From: Rhodosorus marinus
Taxonomy: Eukaryota > Rhodophyta > Stylonematophyceae > Stylonematales > Stylonemataceae
Reading direction: 5' to 3'
Length of the DNA stretch: 64,000 nt
Assembly (NCBI GenBank): GCA_029953675.1
Contig: JAMWBK010000008.1
Span: 1,273,001-1,337,000, forward strand
Shown: positions 42,828 to 54,808 of the stretch, piece after piece
How the letters are laid out: every line of letters begins with the position of its first letter
How positions within the stretch are numbered: position 1 is the first letter of the stretch
Notes under the pieces: generated by a model
Told to the model about the DNA's origin: nothing
Database searches by the model: none
The model's input: the letters and a program-made list of their open reading frames with translations, nothing else
Program-made: the position numbers and the translations under genes

Positions 42828-44581
42828 GGTCTCTCCCCGAGCTCGGGGAATGAAGAATCGAGAATGGTGTACACTACTCTAGTTGACATCATTCGTCAAA
42901 CGAGAGACCCCATTCAGTCGACTGAGACTTAGGTTTTTTTTGGTGTTACGTGTCCCGGGACAGATGTATGGGAAACTTCATTCGAATCCAGAGGATTGGA
43001 GAATCCCAGTCGCTAAGTCCGAGCCTCAAGGAAAGGCTTTTCTAGCGTGAGCTCAAATGGAACCACCGCTATAGATTAGACGGGGAAACCTGCCGGCTAC
43101 GCTTTGCAAATTGATTGATTTCGTGCGACCCCCTGCTTACCCCTTAGCGTCAACACATCACGCGCGCTCACCCAAGTTTACTCAACGTTTTGGAAATTCT
43201 GAACACCCAATACCGTCATCGTACACAAGCTTCAGACCGTTGACTCCAAGCACGCACCAAAGCGCACGCGCACATTCGCCAGGTCGTTGAGTTGCAAAAA
43301 CTCCATACTTCGTCCCGTATTCGCTCCTAGCAAAATTACCGACCGCTGGAACTAACCTTGGTCGTTGTAACTTCTAATGCGAGTTTATCAAGTCCGAGCG
43401 TCCTTCCCCGTTTGGTCGTAAAACACCAGCTAGTCTCACAACTGCCAGATCGTTTTGGATTGAGCTGTTTTGTGTAGAGTGATGATAGCAGGGGCTGAGG
43501 ACACGCAATCTCCCACGCAGACCCTCTCAAGTTCATAGCTGACGTCTTCAAATTCAGTGACGGTGAGAAGCACTCCGTCGCCGGACGCTTTATGCTGAGG
43601 TTGTTCAGGTACTATGGGATTAGGTCCAATTCAGCCAATCAATCGGTCATACAACCTTGCTCACGATTGGACCTCGTCAGGCTGATAAATGATGATACAG
43701 TACTAGCTAATTCTCGTCGCTAAACAGCGCCTTACTCACAAATTAAAGTCTCCTTGCTACAATGAATGAAAGTTCATGACGCTAAATTTCCGCGGTCAAC
43801 GACGCTGGGTGGATGAGAACCTGCCCAAGCACTCACACCCACGTCACGCTGCCCACATTTGGGAATTTGACATTCCTATCGACATACCCATCCAAAAAGA
43901 ACTGAAAATGATGTTCCAACACGAGCGGCTCGTAATAAGGGCTCAAGAACGTACAAAAATTTTGCCTCTAATCGCCAACAGCGAGCAAGAGAGCCGTCCG
44001 TGCGTGGACGCGAATTGGAATCAGCATTCTCTCTGTCCCAAAGTAAATCAATTTGTATTATAATGACTGCATATCGCAGCAAAGCACGTCGCTGGATTAC
44101 ACTGTAACAATTCAGGAAGTTGTCGATGAAAAACGCCGTGGGTTTTTGGCTAGGACCTACCCTCTCGATTTTCACTGAGGTGCTACACTCTTGCGCTTGC
44201 TATTCTCACAATTCTGAGATTCTTCTTTTAGCTTCATATCAAACCCGGGTAGAATTTCGCAACGGCTCGGAATAGTAAGCACTTTCATCGAAACTGCGGC
44301 TGCAGACAATACAGCGGTCGCGGTCATGTCGAAGGACTTGAAAGCAAAAATAGCTCGACCTCAGAGCGCAAGAATCCCATTTCACCATTCACAGTCTAAG
44401 CGTTTGTGCGCGTTCGCCTGTTCAGAGCGTTGAGATCGTGATCAATTGCCGTGGCGGTGTCGATGAGTAGGACGAACACGATTGGAGGGAGCATGACTAC
44501 TAGCCGACGGTCGTAAAACGTAAGGGGCAGAATGCAGCGGTTTCGGTGACTAATATACTCTGCTGTACGTCTGTTGCTTTT
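42828..44581. other. Intergenic, 1.75 kb, no gene seen
   Basis: No frame with family similarity. It separates two divergent genes and should hold both promoters. Confidence 0.5.
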
Positions 44582-46046
44582 ATGGAATCTCCAGCGAACG
44601 AGAGGTTTGCTGAAAGCAGCGTAAGCGTGGTTGAAGAAAGTTTCCTCTATTGTATCCCTATGTGTCGATGTTTAATTTCTGTTTCGAATCTCTGACCCTG
44701 CTTAGGACGTGTTGAGTTCTGAACTATGGTCTGACGCGGACAAGATAGCAACAAGAGTGCCCCGGCCAGGAACTCCGGTGACGCTGCTGACTGGATTCCT
44801 TGGGGCTGGCAAAACAACCGTGCTCAACTATATTCTTCGGCAAAACCACGGCTTGCGAGTGGCAGTTCTCGTGAATGAGTACGTATAATATTCCCTCGAA
44901 GTGGCCTAGTGTTCCTTGCGCTCTCTTTGTTGACCCTCAGGTTCAGGCGGCTCCACCGAGGGTTTCTCTAATGGTTGATGATTCTCTAATGGTTGATGAT
45001 TCTCTTGACATTAAGGTTCGGAGAGGTTGACATTGACTCGCAGATAGTCGCAAGAGGTTGTGCGGAGACAGACGACACCATATTACTGAAGAACGGATGT
45101 ATCTGTTGCACAATAGCAAATTCATTCGTGGAATCCGTAACAAGAGCACTGCAACAAAGAGAAAGCACCCCACTCGATTACCTAGTCATCGAGACAAGCG
45201 GCGTGGGAGATCCGGAGCCCATCATAGCCAACCTGGAGGAAACAGAACTAGATGAAATAGTTTACCTGGATCAAGTGCTCACTGTCGTGGACTCCTTGAA
45301 CTTCTTCTCCGCTGAAATGTCAACTAGTACTGCTCAGAGCCAGATCAGCTGCGCCGACGTCGTACTTCTTAGCAAAACGGACCTCGTTCCACCCGACCAG
45401 GTTGAGAGGATCTGTGACGAGCTTTTACGTGGGAAACCGGGCACCAGAATAGTTACAAGCGATCGTGGCAAAGTTCCTATCTACTCTCTTTTTGACATCC
45501 ATTCACCTGCGGAATACAGTGAGGAACTCGAACCGGTGAATGCAAGGAGGGATAGATGCGGCCCGGACCTGAAAAGGCACTCCCATGTTTCAAAGCACCT
45601 TGAGGATGACGGCTTCAATTCGCTCAGCTTCACATCCACTCGACCTCTGGACATGAAGAGGTTCAGGATCGAGTTCCTCAAGCAGCTTCCTGGGGTAAGC
45701 TTTTGCGTGACATAGAGACTGGTCCTCTGGATCCAGGGACAAGTTGTCTGAATGTTTTCCAACATGCCCGTGTCAATAGAATGTATATCGTGCCAAGGGC
45801 CTGCTCTGGTTTCATTCATATCCGATGAGGTTTGTATTCCAGTTGGCGGGCAAGCGCTTCAACATTGAACAGGACACATGGCCGCGTGGCGAAAAGAAGT
45901 CCAATCAGTTGGTCGTCATCGGTAGGGAAATATGTCGGGACCAGCTGCTCAGGTCGCTAGAATCGTGTCTAGCGTCAGAAGAAGAGTCCGTTGCAGGTGA
46001 TTTTCAGGTTCTCGCTCGTCCAGAATCCCCGCCTTCAGAATTGTGA
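44582..46046 (+). CDS. ZNG1/CobW-family zinc metallochaperone GTPase
   Basis: Four exons (44582-44620, 44706-44878, 45016-45694, 45780-46046) with introns of 85, 137 and 85 nt give 385 residues. The G3E GTPase motifs are present: Walker [20 protein letters not shown], the metal-binding GCICC (CxCC), [11 protein letters not shown] and the specificity motif SKTDL. The C-terminal CobW domain has [15 protein letters not shown] and [16 protein letters not shown]. Members use GTP hydrolysis to deliver zinc to client enzymes such as methionine aminopeptidase. The CPELVPI-like client motif of animal ZNG1 is not seen at the N-terminus. Two of the four exons are short, and joining them restores an unbroken family sequence. 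Intron 2 contains an 18-bp tandem duplication near 44966-45003. Confidence 0.9.
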
Positions 46047-46637
46047 GGAAAAACGTATTCCCTGCAAACTATGGCATCGACGTATGTTTCGGGAAAGATC
46101 CGTGTACAGGGTACATAAAGTGTTTATAGTCTAAGAGCCGATGCGCCAAGGTCCCGAGCAGCACAATTTGACATAGTAGTCCAGTCATGCAAGAGAGGAA
46201 ATTCAATTCTCAAGATAAAACCCTCAAGCTCAGTGATCAATAGGCAATACAAGTTGTTCACCTATGTCTCCAGCAAATTTGGAAACAAAAGGAGTCGGGC
46301 TCGAACCTTGAGTTGTCGATTGGCTTTGCAGCGGAGGTCGCCCCCCCCGCATATGGCTTGTAAACTTCTCCGCATTCTGCGCACGTCGTTATCCCCTAAA
46401 AGTCGGATTCGATGCTTTTCGCGTGTAAGGCCATGTCATTCGTCTGCCTCGATTGGTGATCCGTGGAGCAGTCTTTGAGAGCTATAGGTATTCCTTATCA
46501 TACTCTCTCGCTGAGCCCATCGGTAGCTCATTTTAGGAGATCTTCGGAGCAGATTGGTTTCTGCGGTTCGCAACCTGGAAAGAGACAAGCACTTTGAAAA
46601 ACAGATCGTCTTGGAAGTTGAGCCTGTGATTGGTGGA
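46047..46637. other. Intergenic, no gene seen
   Basis: This gap of 591 bp holds the ZNG1 3' region and the promoter of the CX9C gene. Confidence 0.45.
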
Positions 46638-46875
46638 ATGGCTGATGACGATCCTTGCGCCAAGCTGATGGCTGTGTATGAAGACTGCGTTAAAAAGTAC
46701 ACATTTGGTCTGCGGACTGATGAGGAATGTCTCGAGTAAGCCTTCAATCAATTCCCAGCAGTGTTCGAAGTGCTGGGATTACTCACGCAAAAGACGGCGA
46801 TTGTTCTTCAGTGAGGCAGAAGCCTACAAGCTTTGCCGTAGGAGGATTTCAAAGGAGCCCCAGAAAGGAAAATAG
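46638..46875 (+). CDS. Small twin CX9C (CHCH) protein
   Basis: Two exons, 46638-46735 and 46812-46875, with a 76-nt intron (GTAAGC...TTCAG), give only 53 residues. The protein contains CAKLMAVYEDC and, across the junction, CLDEAEAYKLC: two Cys-X9-Cys helices, the hallmark of small proteins imported and oxidised by Mia40 in the mitochondrial intermembrane space. Many such proteins are assembly factors or subunits of respiratory complexes. I cannot assign this one to a named member. The only ATG in frame is at 46638 (MADDDPC), and the second CX9C exists only after splicing, which argues that the gene is real. Confidence 0.75.
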
Positions 46876-47120
46876 ACATGCAAAAGTAGTCGAGTCACCA
46901 GCAGCCACTTCGGTAGGTTTCGAACGGGCAACCAAACTGGGAAATGTGCATCTTCTCCCATCCATCTTGTCAAGGGCGGTGAAACTCGGAATCTTCTGTG
47001 ACAATCTTCTCATTTGAGAATCGTTGAGCACTGGTTTTATTCACGCATTGTGCTTCTTTTGGAATGAACTGTTTTTTATACTAATACAAAGAATTATCCT
47101 GACATGGGTGAAATCCATGT

Positions 47121-48941
47121 TCAGGAATTCGGCTTCAGGCCCTCTAGCATGCTTCCGATATCCTTTGACGGGGATAGGGCTGTTGGGGCATATTGCGCTT
47201 CGTACGCGTCAAATGTCACATTTCTTGCCCTTGGGTCCTGCAATGCCGAAACGCAAACTTCTGCGAGGTCACTTTTGCTAATGAGCTTGTCTCCGAGTTC
47301 CGTGTTCTGCTCCAGGACCAGGGCCTTTCTCCCACCTACATATGAATGTTTCAGTAATTCAGGGCAGTGTCCGAGCAGTGCTCGCACAGTAGTCTTTACC
47401 GAGGCAGGGAAACAAGAATATCCATTCCTCAGTTCGATTTTTCTCACCTGTTTGATCTGTAAATTGCCCTGACCGAACAATACAGTACGAGATTCCAGAA
47501 TTTCGTAGAGATTCCTCGCCCTTGTACTTCATCACAGTATCTTCACCTATGTCCTCCTCTCTTCCCTGCTGCTTTCTGTGGTTAACGGCTTCGGTGACCT
47601 TGGAGCACGATACAAGCACAAAATCCGCTTCATCTTGGGTTCTATACGCCTAGCGATGGTCAAGGAGTAGAGCTATAGCTTAGCGGGTCGCATTTCTTGG
47701 TAACTCAATTGGATGATCGCAAAGCTCCGGAGTGCATACCTTCATATAGTCAAGCGTCAGGCTGAAAAAGCCGGGATCTCTCTCAGGGTTGCTAAGTGGC
47801 TTCCTATACTCGAGTTTGATCTGACGAACGTCAGATCGATCCAGTTCTTCGAGTTCGCGAGGAACTGAGCTCCCTGAGAGGCTCCTTGGCTTGAAAGATA
47901 CCAAGGGGAGTCGGATCGTGGACCATTTTCCAGAAACCGTCGCGAATGCGGCCTCATAAATCACACCATTCTTGTCTCCTGGACCTGTACGGAACACCAT
48001 CCTGTACTGTTTGCCATCTCCCAGACACCTCACTACAAGTCCCGAAAAGCCCCGCATATTAAGTTTCTTCAAGTCACATATCAGTTCTGCGTGTCCAGTG
48101 TACGTGTCGAAAACCTGTTGTTTTGTCGAAGCGTATAGATGGGAACGTCGAGAGCTCTCAGCACTCTGAAGCAAACTCAAAGCAAGCACGAACGCCCTTG
48201 CAGTCTCCCTACCTGGCCTGTAAACATGGCGTTGTTGCGGACGTTTATCCTGAAATCCACCTGCGCTGGTTTCCGGACAAGTTCATCGTCCTCCTCCGAT
48301 CCCCCGGGGGATCTCCATCTCCTGAAATCCTTCTCTCTATTAAATTTGAATAGAGTGACCTTGGTCGCCTCTGTTCTGCCATAGTCAGCGTGCCGCACAT
48401 CATGGAAAGCCCGTACCAATTTCTTTAACCCGTCAAGTTCAACTTCTCGAACCTCGCTTTCATTTCTCGCTTTCACTGTGCAAACAACTTTGTCTACACC
48501 TGATACTGCTTCCATGAGTGCATAAGGATCGGTTATGTCGCCCATAACGTAAGAACAACCCGTTCCAAGAAGATCAAGGGTATCCGTAAACAAATTTCTA
48601 ACGAGCACTCGAACCTGATAACCCCTCAGAAGCAGCTTCCTGACGATAACGCGGCCCACTTCTCCCGTGGCGCCAACAACGAGGACAACTGGAGGTTGCT
48701 CTTCGAACAAAGGTTCGGAGCCCTCCTCTCCCAGATACAAGAGAGAGTCATCAACCTGCCTGCCTACTCCTAAGAGTCTCTGGAAAGCACCCACAAAATC
48801 CCCAACTCGATCTAATGGATTCTTGTCCTCCAGATCATCAGGAATCCTTGCCATTCGAAGAGGGGCCCTCCGCGAACAGGAACTCGGCTTTGCTGCGACG
48901 CCTGCTCCAAAACCATTCACGCTTTGCACAAAGGCCTCCAT
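47121..48941 (-). CDS. Rossmann-fold (NmrA/SDR-like) protein with inserted CIA30 domain
   Basis: Four exons (48941-48213, 48114-47740, 47649-47448, 47335-47121) with introns of 98, 90 and 112 nt give 506 residues. Residues 1-40 look like a plastid transit peptide (Ser, Arg, Ala rich). An NAD(P)-binding core begins with VVLVVGATGEVGRVIVRKLL, then the chain runs into a CIA30 domain (NNAMFTGQVFDTYTGHAEL, then LVVRCLGDGKQYRMVFRTG). It then returns to the Rossmann part (DFVLVSCSKV, then GISYCIVRSGQF, then SKSDLAEVCVSALQDPRARN). This matches plant proteins such as the At4g18810 type. The role of those proteins in plastids is not settled. Splicing at CAACAG (48115) gives the family text MFTGQVF. Confidence 0.88.
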
Positions 48942-50230
48942 AACTACTCCTACCTCTTCCTCCCTCAGAGCAGCTCGGTAAAATCAAATGAATTCTGCAG
49001 TGCTCAAAATCCGTTCACAGTGTCAATTCATACCATTCCCTCCCCTCTCCCACCCCACTCCGAACGTGTCTACTATACCTAGCCTATGCTGCAGACCTAC
49101 CCGCAAACGCTTTCCCTCCTTCCCACACACCATAAAAAACAACGCCTTTATTCAGCACCAGCCACACAAAAGCTTTGCCCTACTTCATCCATACCCCCCA
49201 CCAAACAAACGCAAGCCATTCAAGCTAAGAAATCTTTTTTCCAGTGAAACTGTAAAAAAATTCCAAAGCATTCCCAAGTGAACAAACGAAAGTCGAATCA
49301 GATCATTTTTGTGGATGAAACGAAACGCTTTCAAGTGAAAACCCTCCCTCGACTCTATCCGCAGAGATTTGAACCTTTTCACACAATCTTGAGCGTATCT
49401 TGACAATGGAAAACTTGAATTTAAACAAATAATGTGTTGTCAGATGTGTGATTGGAGTAATGATGATACTTTTCCTATATTCATTGGCTTATTTCTCATA
49501 ACATTCGCTATTCTTTAATTAATTTACACAAATAGAAACTAAATAGTAGAATTGAAAAATATTTCTCAACAAGTGCCAAGATATGAAGCCGAATCGGTTT
49601 CATGGAAATTTATTCATTTATACAACGAGGGAGTCTCTCTTTATGATAGAGGAAGGAAAGATTTTTTACCACTTTGCTATTGGTGGAATCGGATACATTC
49701 ACTTAATTGGGTCGTTAGAAGGCGAAAGCGGTAGAACTGGGATTCTTACCAAGCTTGGGACCTATGTAGTGAGCAAACTGAGCAACTCATCATTGACTGG
49801 CTTATGCTAATGAAAGCAAGCTATGAGCATGCTACTCATTTCAATGAGCAAAGAGAAGTACTAGAAAAAGTTGGGATTCAGGTTTCGGTTTAAGGTTTTC
49901 CAAAGCTAAGTAGGCTAGGTGACCCGTGAGCGGGCAGCGAGAACCTCTGAGCTTGTGGACGAAGGCAAGACGAGCGGTGAAAAGCATCAGCACAGTGGAT
50001 CCTTCAATCCATCGGACTCCGCAATTCCCTTTGCTCTTTGCGCCTTACAGATGAACATGAAGACATGATTCTTGGTCCGCTCTATTTATTCCTGAAGGCG
50101 GTCTGATTCGGATTCATCATCTTAGAATGTCCGAGTTCGGTCCTGGAGGAGTTCCAACAGATGCTGCTCGTAGACCGATTGTTGTCACTGGGGTGAGATA
50201 TATAAATGATACGTACCCAGGGTGTACTAC

Positions 50231-50358
50231 TAGTAGGGTTGTGCCTAGTGGGTCGGATTTTCGCTGTTTACGACGCAGAAGTGGTTAAACCCGCGAAAAC
50301 AGCAGGGTTTTGAGGGGTAAACAGCGAAAAATCCGACCCACTTGGCACAACCCTACTA
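50231..50358. mobile_element. MITE-like element with 41-bp terminal inverted repeats
   Basis: The left arm 50231-50271 (TAGTAGGGTTGTGCCTAGTG...) and right arm 50317-50358 (...CTTGGCACAACCCTACTA) are reverse complements with one mismatch and one extra base. The core between them is about 45 bp. No coding capacity is present. A TA dinucleotide at the ends would fit a Tc1/mariner-like duplication. As RNA it would fold into a long hairpin. Confidence 0.75.
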
Positions 50359-52400
50359 TTAGAATACAATTGTATTATTCCGAAAGAAGGTGGCAAGCGG
50401 CTGCAGCTAACAAGGAGAGCTGTCCTTTCTCCCAAATACATATTGAATAGTGGATAAAATATCTACACTCCTCAGCCGCAGCGAAGTATGTACGGTCCGG
50501 AATTCCTGCCCACATATCTACGAGCAAAGTAGTACGAGCACAATTTCAACGAAATCTGGGTAATGCCAAATTGAAAACTCCTACTTGTACACGATGAAGC
50601 TGTCACTTCGGATTTCCCGCGTTCTGCTTTTGAGCTGCGTCTCCTAGGAGCCTGGACTCCTTGCCGGTGGCTGTGATTGTACGATTATCCAGCTAAAGAC
50701 CGTTTACTTCAGCTACCGAGTGTACCAATCGGTCTCCCCTGGACTAGTGAAGGATTGTGAGCGAGTGGCGTAGACCGTGTCTGCATCGCGAGGAAGACTC
50801 AACTATGGCTCGTGAGAGCAATTCGATAAGCGGGAAGTAGCAGGAAATACCTCTTCATGACAGATACTGCGCGTCATATGGTTTGCGGGTGCTGCCGAAG
50901 GAGGCATCGGTGACGATTGCATCGTGTGATGATTGCGTCATATCTCCTCTGCCAGTGGTTTGGAAGAGAACAAGGCGACGTGGAGAAGCTATGGCAGTAC
51001 CATTCGCTAATGGCGAGACGAGTATCGACGGTACGTTCCCCCAGCAGCATCCGGTCGAATGAAAGGTTTACCAGCTGTGGAAGACGAAAAACGGCTTCGA
51101 TATGTTGTTGTTCTTCACGCGGGCCGCTGGACTCAATTCTGAGGCCTGTAGGCTCTGACGGTAAGCTGAGCATCTGCAGTGTAGATCTCTTACAGAGCGC
51201 CCGCGGAGCTACCTGACTTGATGAATGTGAATGCGCAGTAGTCGCGAGGACGTACAAGGTCTCACGTGCCACGGTGCGAGGACCGCTGATGGACCACCAG
51301 AATGGTCTGGTTTTTGTGAACCTGTTGTTGTTGCTATAGACATCATATGGAAGTTCTCGACATCCAAGCGCCCTTACCGACAAGATTGGCTTTAAGGTCG
51401 GGGCACGTTGTGGCTCTGGCGCTGTGGGATACCTCCCACACGGCAAAGAAGCTTTTCCGCGTAGTCTGCAAGTGTTTAAACGCGCTTTGCTCGATGTGGT
51501 AATTGGACCAAGATGCGCAAGACATGCATCATTTCTCGCATTACGCGATTTCTGTCACCACGAGGACGCAGCTGATCGGTGCTACGATGAATTGGGTTTT
51601 TTGGGGCTCAGCGAAAATCGGTGAGCGCACGACGCAATTTTGCCAGCCCACCTGGGAAAGAAGCAATTTCAAGTACTATGACACGTGCCCGTACCCCTGC
51701 TGAACCGCCAATGCGAGCAGAATCTGCAATGCGAAATGCTACTTCGCAGCACTTCTAGTGAAAATGGTTTACTCAAACAAGTTAAGTAGTACAATATCCT
51801 CCAATAGCACACCCTGAACATGTCCCTGAGACCAGGTGAGGAAGACGAACGACCAAAAATTTGGAACAAACCACGAGAGTTTGACGTTTCAGGGTCCATG
51901 ACTTCTTACTTTCCACGGAGAAGAAGCTCAAGAAAAGCAATTGAAAAACTGAGATTGAACCGTCGAATAGAAACAACAGATAATCAATCCACGTTTCTTC
52001 CGTTGCACGGAGCCAGACGCTGCATTTGTCCGTATGCTTCCATGGCTCGAAAAGATAGAAGTGAGTTACCCTTCAACGCTTCGAAGCTGGATATCTTGAA
52101 CGAAACGCCCAAACATTGGAACTGACGAACGACACTGACTATGAAAGTGTGTCATGAAACCTGACGAGGAAAGCGAACGTTTAGTGCGAGTAAACCCTTG
52201 TTGGACCAGATTCCACGGGACGATGTCCAACTGCGCTCGTGAGTAGTTTCCAATGTTGACCACCCAAAACTGCTTGCTCGCGCGAGAGGATTCTCTTGGA
52301 GAAGATTTCATAAACGATTGTCTAAAGGTTCCAAACGTTTTTGCGAAATGCAGAAAAGTCCGGATATACTGAAAAGCGGTCTCCAAAACTCTTCTCTTAC

Positions 52401-52600
52401 ACAACAACTGATGAACCCGGAGGAATCCAAGGGCACTTTAAGCGCGAGGAAACAACGGCGCGGCACAATCCCGGCTTGGGAATCTGCAAAATTCACAGAA
52501 CGTGCCAAGGCACGATTTTTGTCATACACAACAACCGATGAACCCGGAGGAATCCAAGAAGCAACAAGCACTAGGAAACAACGGCGCGGCACAATCCCTG
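52401..52600. repeat. Imperfect tandem duplication, period about 126 bp
   Basis: ACAACAACTGATGAACCCGG (52401) recurs as ACAACAACCGATGAACCCGG (52528). GGAAACAACGGCGCGGCACA (52449) recurs at 52575. Sequence between the matched blocks has diverged. Confidence 0.8.
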
Positions 52601-54675
52601 CGTGGATCTACAGCGTACTCGCAGCACTTGTCAAGACAAGACCAGTGCTTCAAAATATGTCGGACACGGTGACAATGATCGTCACCACCTTTCCAACATA
52701 CGTAAATCATATAAAAACGTAGAAAGTTTTGGGAGCTGGTGTTTCCAGAGAACGCTGTACGTTTCCAAGGCGGAGGCTGTGGGGAATCAAAATCCCTATA
52801 CTGGGATATCAATTTTTTGGATTTTCCGCTCCATCAACCTCTCATACTACATAAGCGTAAAAAACCATCATCAGGTATCTTACGCTTTGGCAGTTATAAT
52901 CTTGGAGGAAAACGGGGCTTTCCATCAGTTCGTGTTTGGAACCTGAACGGTGCGAACTGGGATATCCGACCTCCATCTTGTCATAAGCATAGACTGAAAA
53001 CCTCCATGTGTTTGGGCGATTAGCAACGGCGTGAAGAGCATAGAACGTAAACAAAAACTGGGGCGCAAAAGTTTCTTCGAAAGCGGTTGGAATGGATCAC
53101 CAACCGTCCAAACAACTTCCAAACAGCTTGCCGTTCTCAGGGGCAATTTTTGCTAGCATATCAACGAACCAGCGCAAGTGGCCTTGTTTTCAAGGTGAAA
53201 GAAAGGCGTTGAAGTTTTGGAGACAACTTTCTTTTTGTCAATTTAGCTCCATGTCGTCACCGCGATTAAGTGTAATTTGTTTGTTGTTTTGCCACCACGC
53301 ACAATTCCACGCAAACTTTTTCTCCCAATACGATCTGAGACTACTCCTGTCCCACCACGTGTCCCTGAAAGATATCAAGATATGGTCACAGAGACGATCG
53401 CCGGCTTCTCGTTCCATATGACGCCGGTACACCATTGGTACACATATTCACCAACCAACGGCACCATTTTTCTTTTGGTTTAAAGAGACATGTCCGGAGA
53501 ACCAAACAAGAATATCCTTTTTGGAAATAACTTTTCGACCGATCTGACAACTTCTTCGAAACATATTTCAAATTCAACCTCCGTCGTGGCCAATTGAAGA
53601 CTCAGCGACATCGAGAGTTATCCAATAATCACTCGGATCGTATTGGGATCCGTTTGAACCGTCGCAAGCGAACCCCCAACCGGCGGCGGGTTTGGAATCG
53701 ATCTAGAGGTTTAGTGACGGAGCGTAAAAGACTTAGGCTAGATTTGTTCTCTAAAGGAACATAAATTCGCGTTCATTAACCATTTTATCTAGATATACAC
53801 AAAAAAGGGGCTGATTTAAGTTCTCAGTGAACTAGAAGGCTCAAGCCGCCAGGACGAACATGGCTTCTTGATTGGTTTCTGGGAAAAACATCCTACCAAT
53901 CATACACTACAACGATATCTTGAACCTGGATGGATGGTGGATATTTGCAAGAAACGAAAGGCATGATGCCCTCAGCTCTGCTTGGTTCCTCGAAAAAAGT
54001 GTGTTCTCCCGATGAGATGATGAGCCTGCGTATCACATTCCGAAACGTCAATTTCGCGCGAAAAAGTTTTTCGGATTCTTCCAAAAGCCGGATCGTTTCT
54101 CCAACGCGGAAGGACGGCGTGCTAAAGTTTTTTTCAGCACAGTTGAAACAGATCACCAATCGTTGAACGATATTTGAATTTTTTCAGTGAAAGCAGGGCT
54201 TTTTAATGCTCAAACGAGGTGCGTATTGGTCCAGCGCTTGAGGCCTCCCTTGTTGCGGGATCCGAGTGAATTTTCGAAACAAAAAGCTGCCTTCCTCCGT
54301 ATTACTTTCGTCATTTCAACGCCGTAGACCAATGAAAAGCAAGCAGTTCAGAATCTGAGAGGTCAAAGAGGTCCCGAGAGGCTAGAAGGATGGGAACGGA
54401 AACACCTCTTTGGTGGGGGGGTTTTGGATTTTTCTTTCGTTCTGGTCTTGGAATCGACACCAGCAAAAACCATCCCTTTTTGCAAGATTTTTTCTCGCAA
54501 AATATGTAAACAAGATTTGTTGCAACGCAATTCTTCCTGGGGAAACTATTTTTTTGAAACTTTTTGGAGGCAACTGCCACGGGGGCAGCTTTCACTGGAT
54601 GCAGGAAAAGCGGTGAATAATAGCTGTCGGACTAGGAGGCGCAATTCTCCTCCTGGCTCCGCTGAGGGTTTTCAT

Positions 54676-54682
54676 TATATAT
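54676..54682 (+). promoter_or_regulatory. TATA-like box of the cyclin gene
   Basis: TATATAT, 127 bp before the cyclin ATG, is the only such element close to the start. Confidence 0.35.
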
Positions 54683-54808
54683 GCGAAGCTAGCTGACATG
54701 TTAGTGGGACGGAGAGACAGGCGGGCCTTTGGATAAGCGAAGCGACTGACCGACTAGACAAGCATAAAAGTGCATAAAGTCGCCTTCGTGGCCGAAGCTT
54801 TTGAGAAC

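Larger units (their letters stand above)
48942..54808. other. Gene-poor region, 5.9 kb
   Basis: No frame in this stretch has recognisable similarity or steady codon use. Base composition shifts several times: pyrimidine-rich at 49,000-49,200, AT-rich at 49,230-49,900 and T/A-run-rich at 51,800-54,600. It contains the inverted-repeat element at 50,231 and a tandem duplication at 52.4-52.6 kb. Confidence 0.5.

Noticed and set aside
43776-44063. 95-codon plus-strand frame
   Set aside because: No similarity, no supporting splice or promoter signals, and composition like the surrounding intergenic DNA.
46295-46330. Possible tRNA T-loop (GGTTCGAGCC on the minus strand)
   Set aside because: The flanking bases do not form a T-stem, and no acceptor or anticodon stem could be built.
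48166-48212. A 47-nt intron in the CIA30 gene
   Set aside because: In frame, but the acceptor at 48115 gives the family text MFTGQVF and a normal 98-nt intron.
51820-52125. 101-codon plus-strand frame in the gene-poor block
   Set aside because: Random-looking composition and no similarity; open by chance in a long non-coding region.
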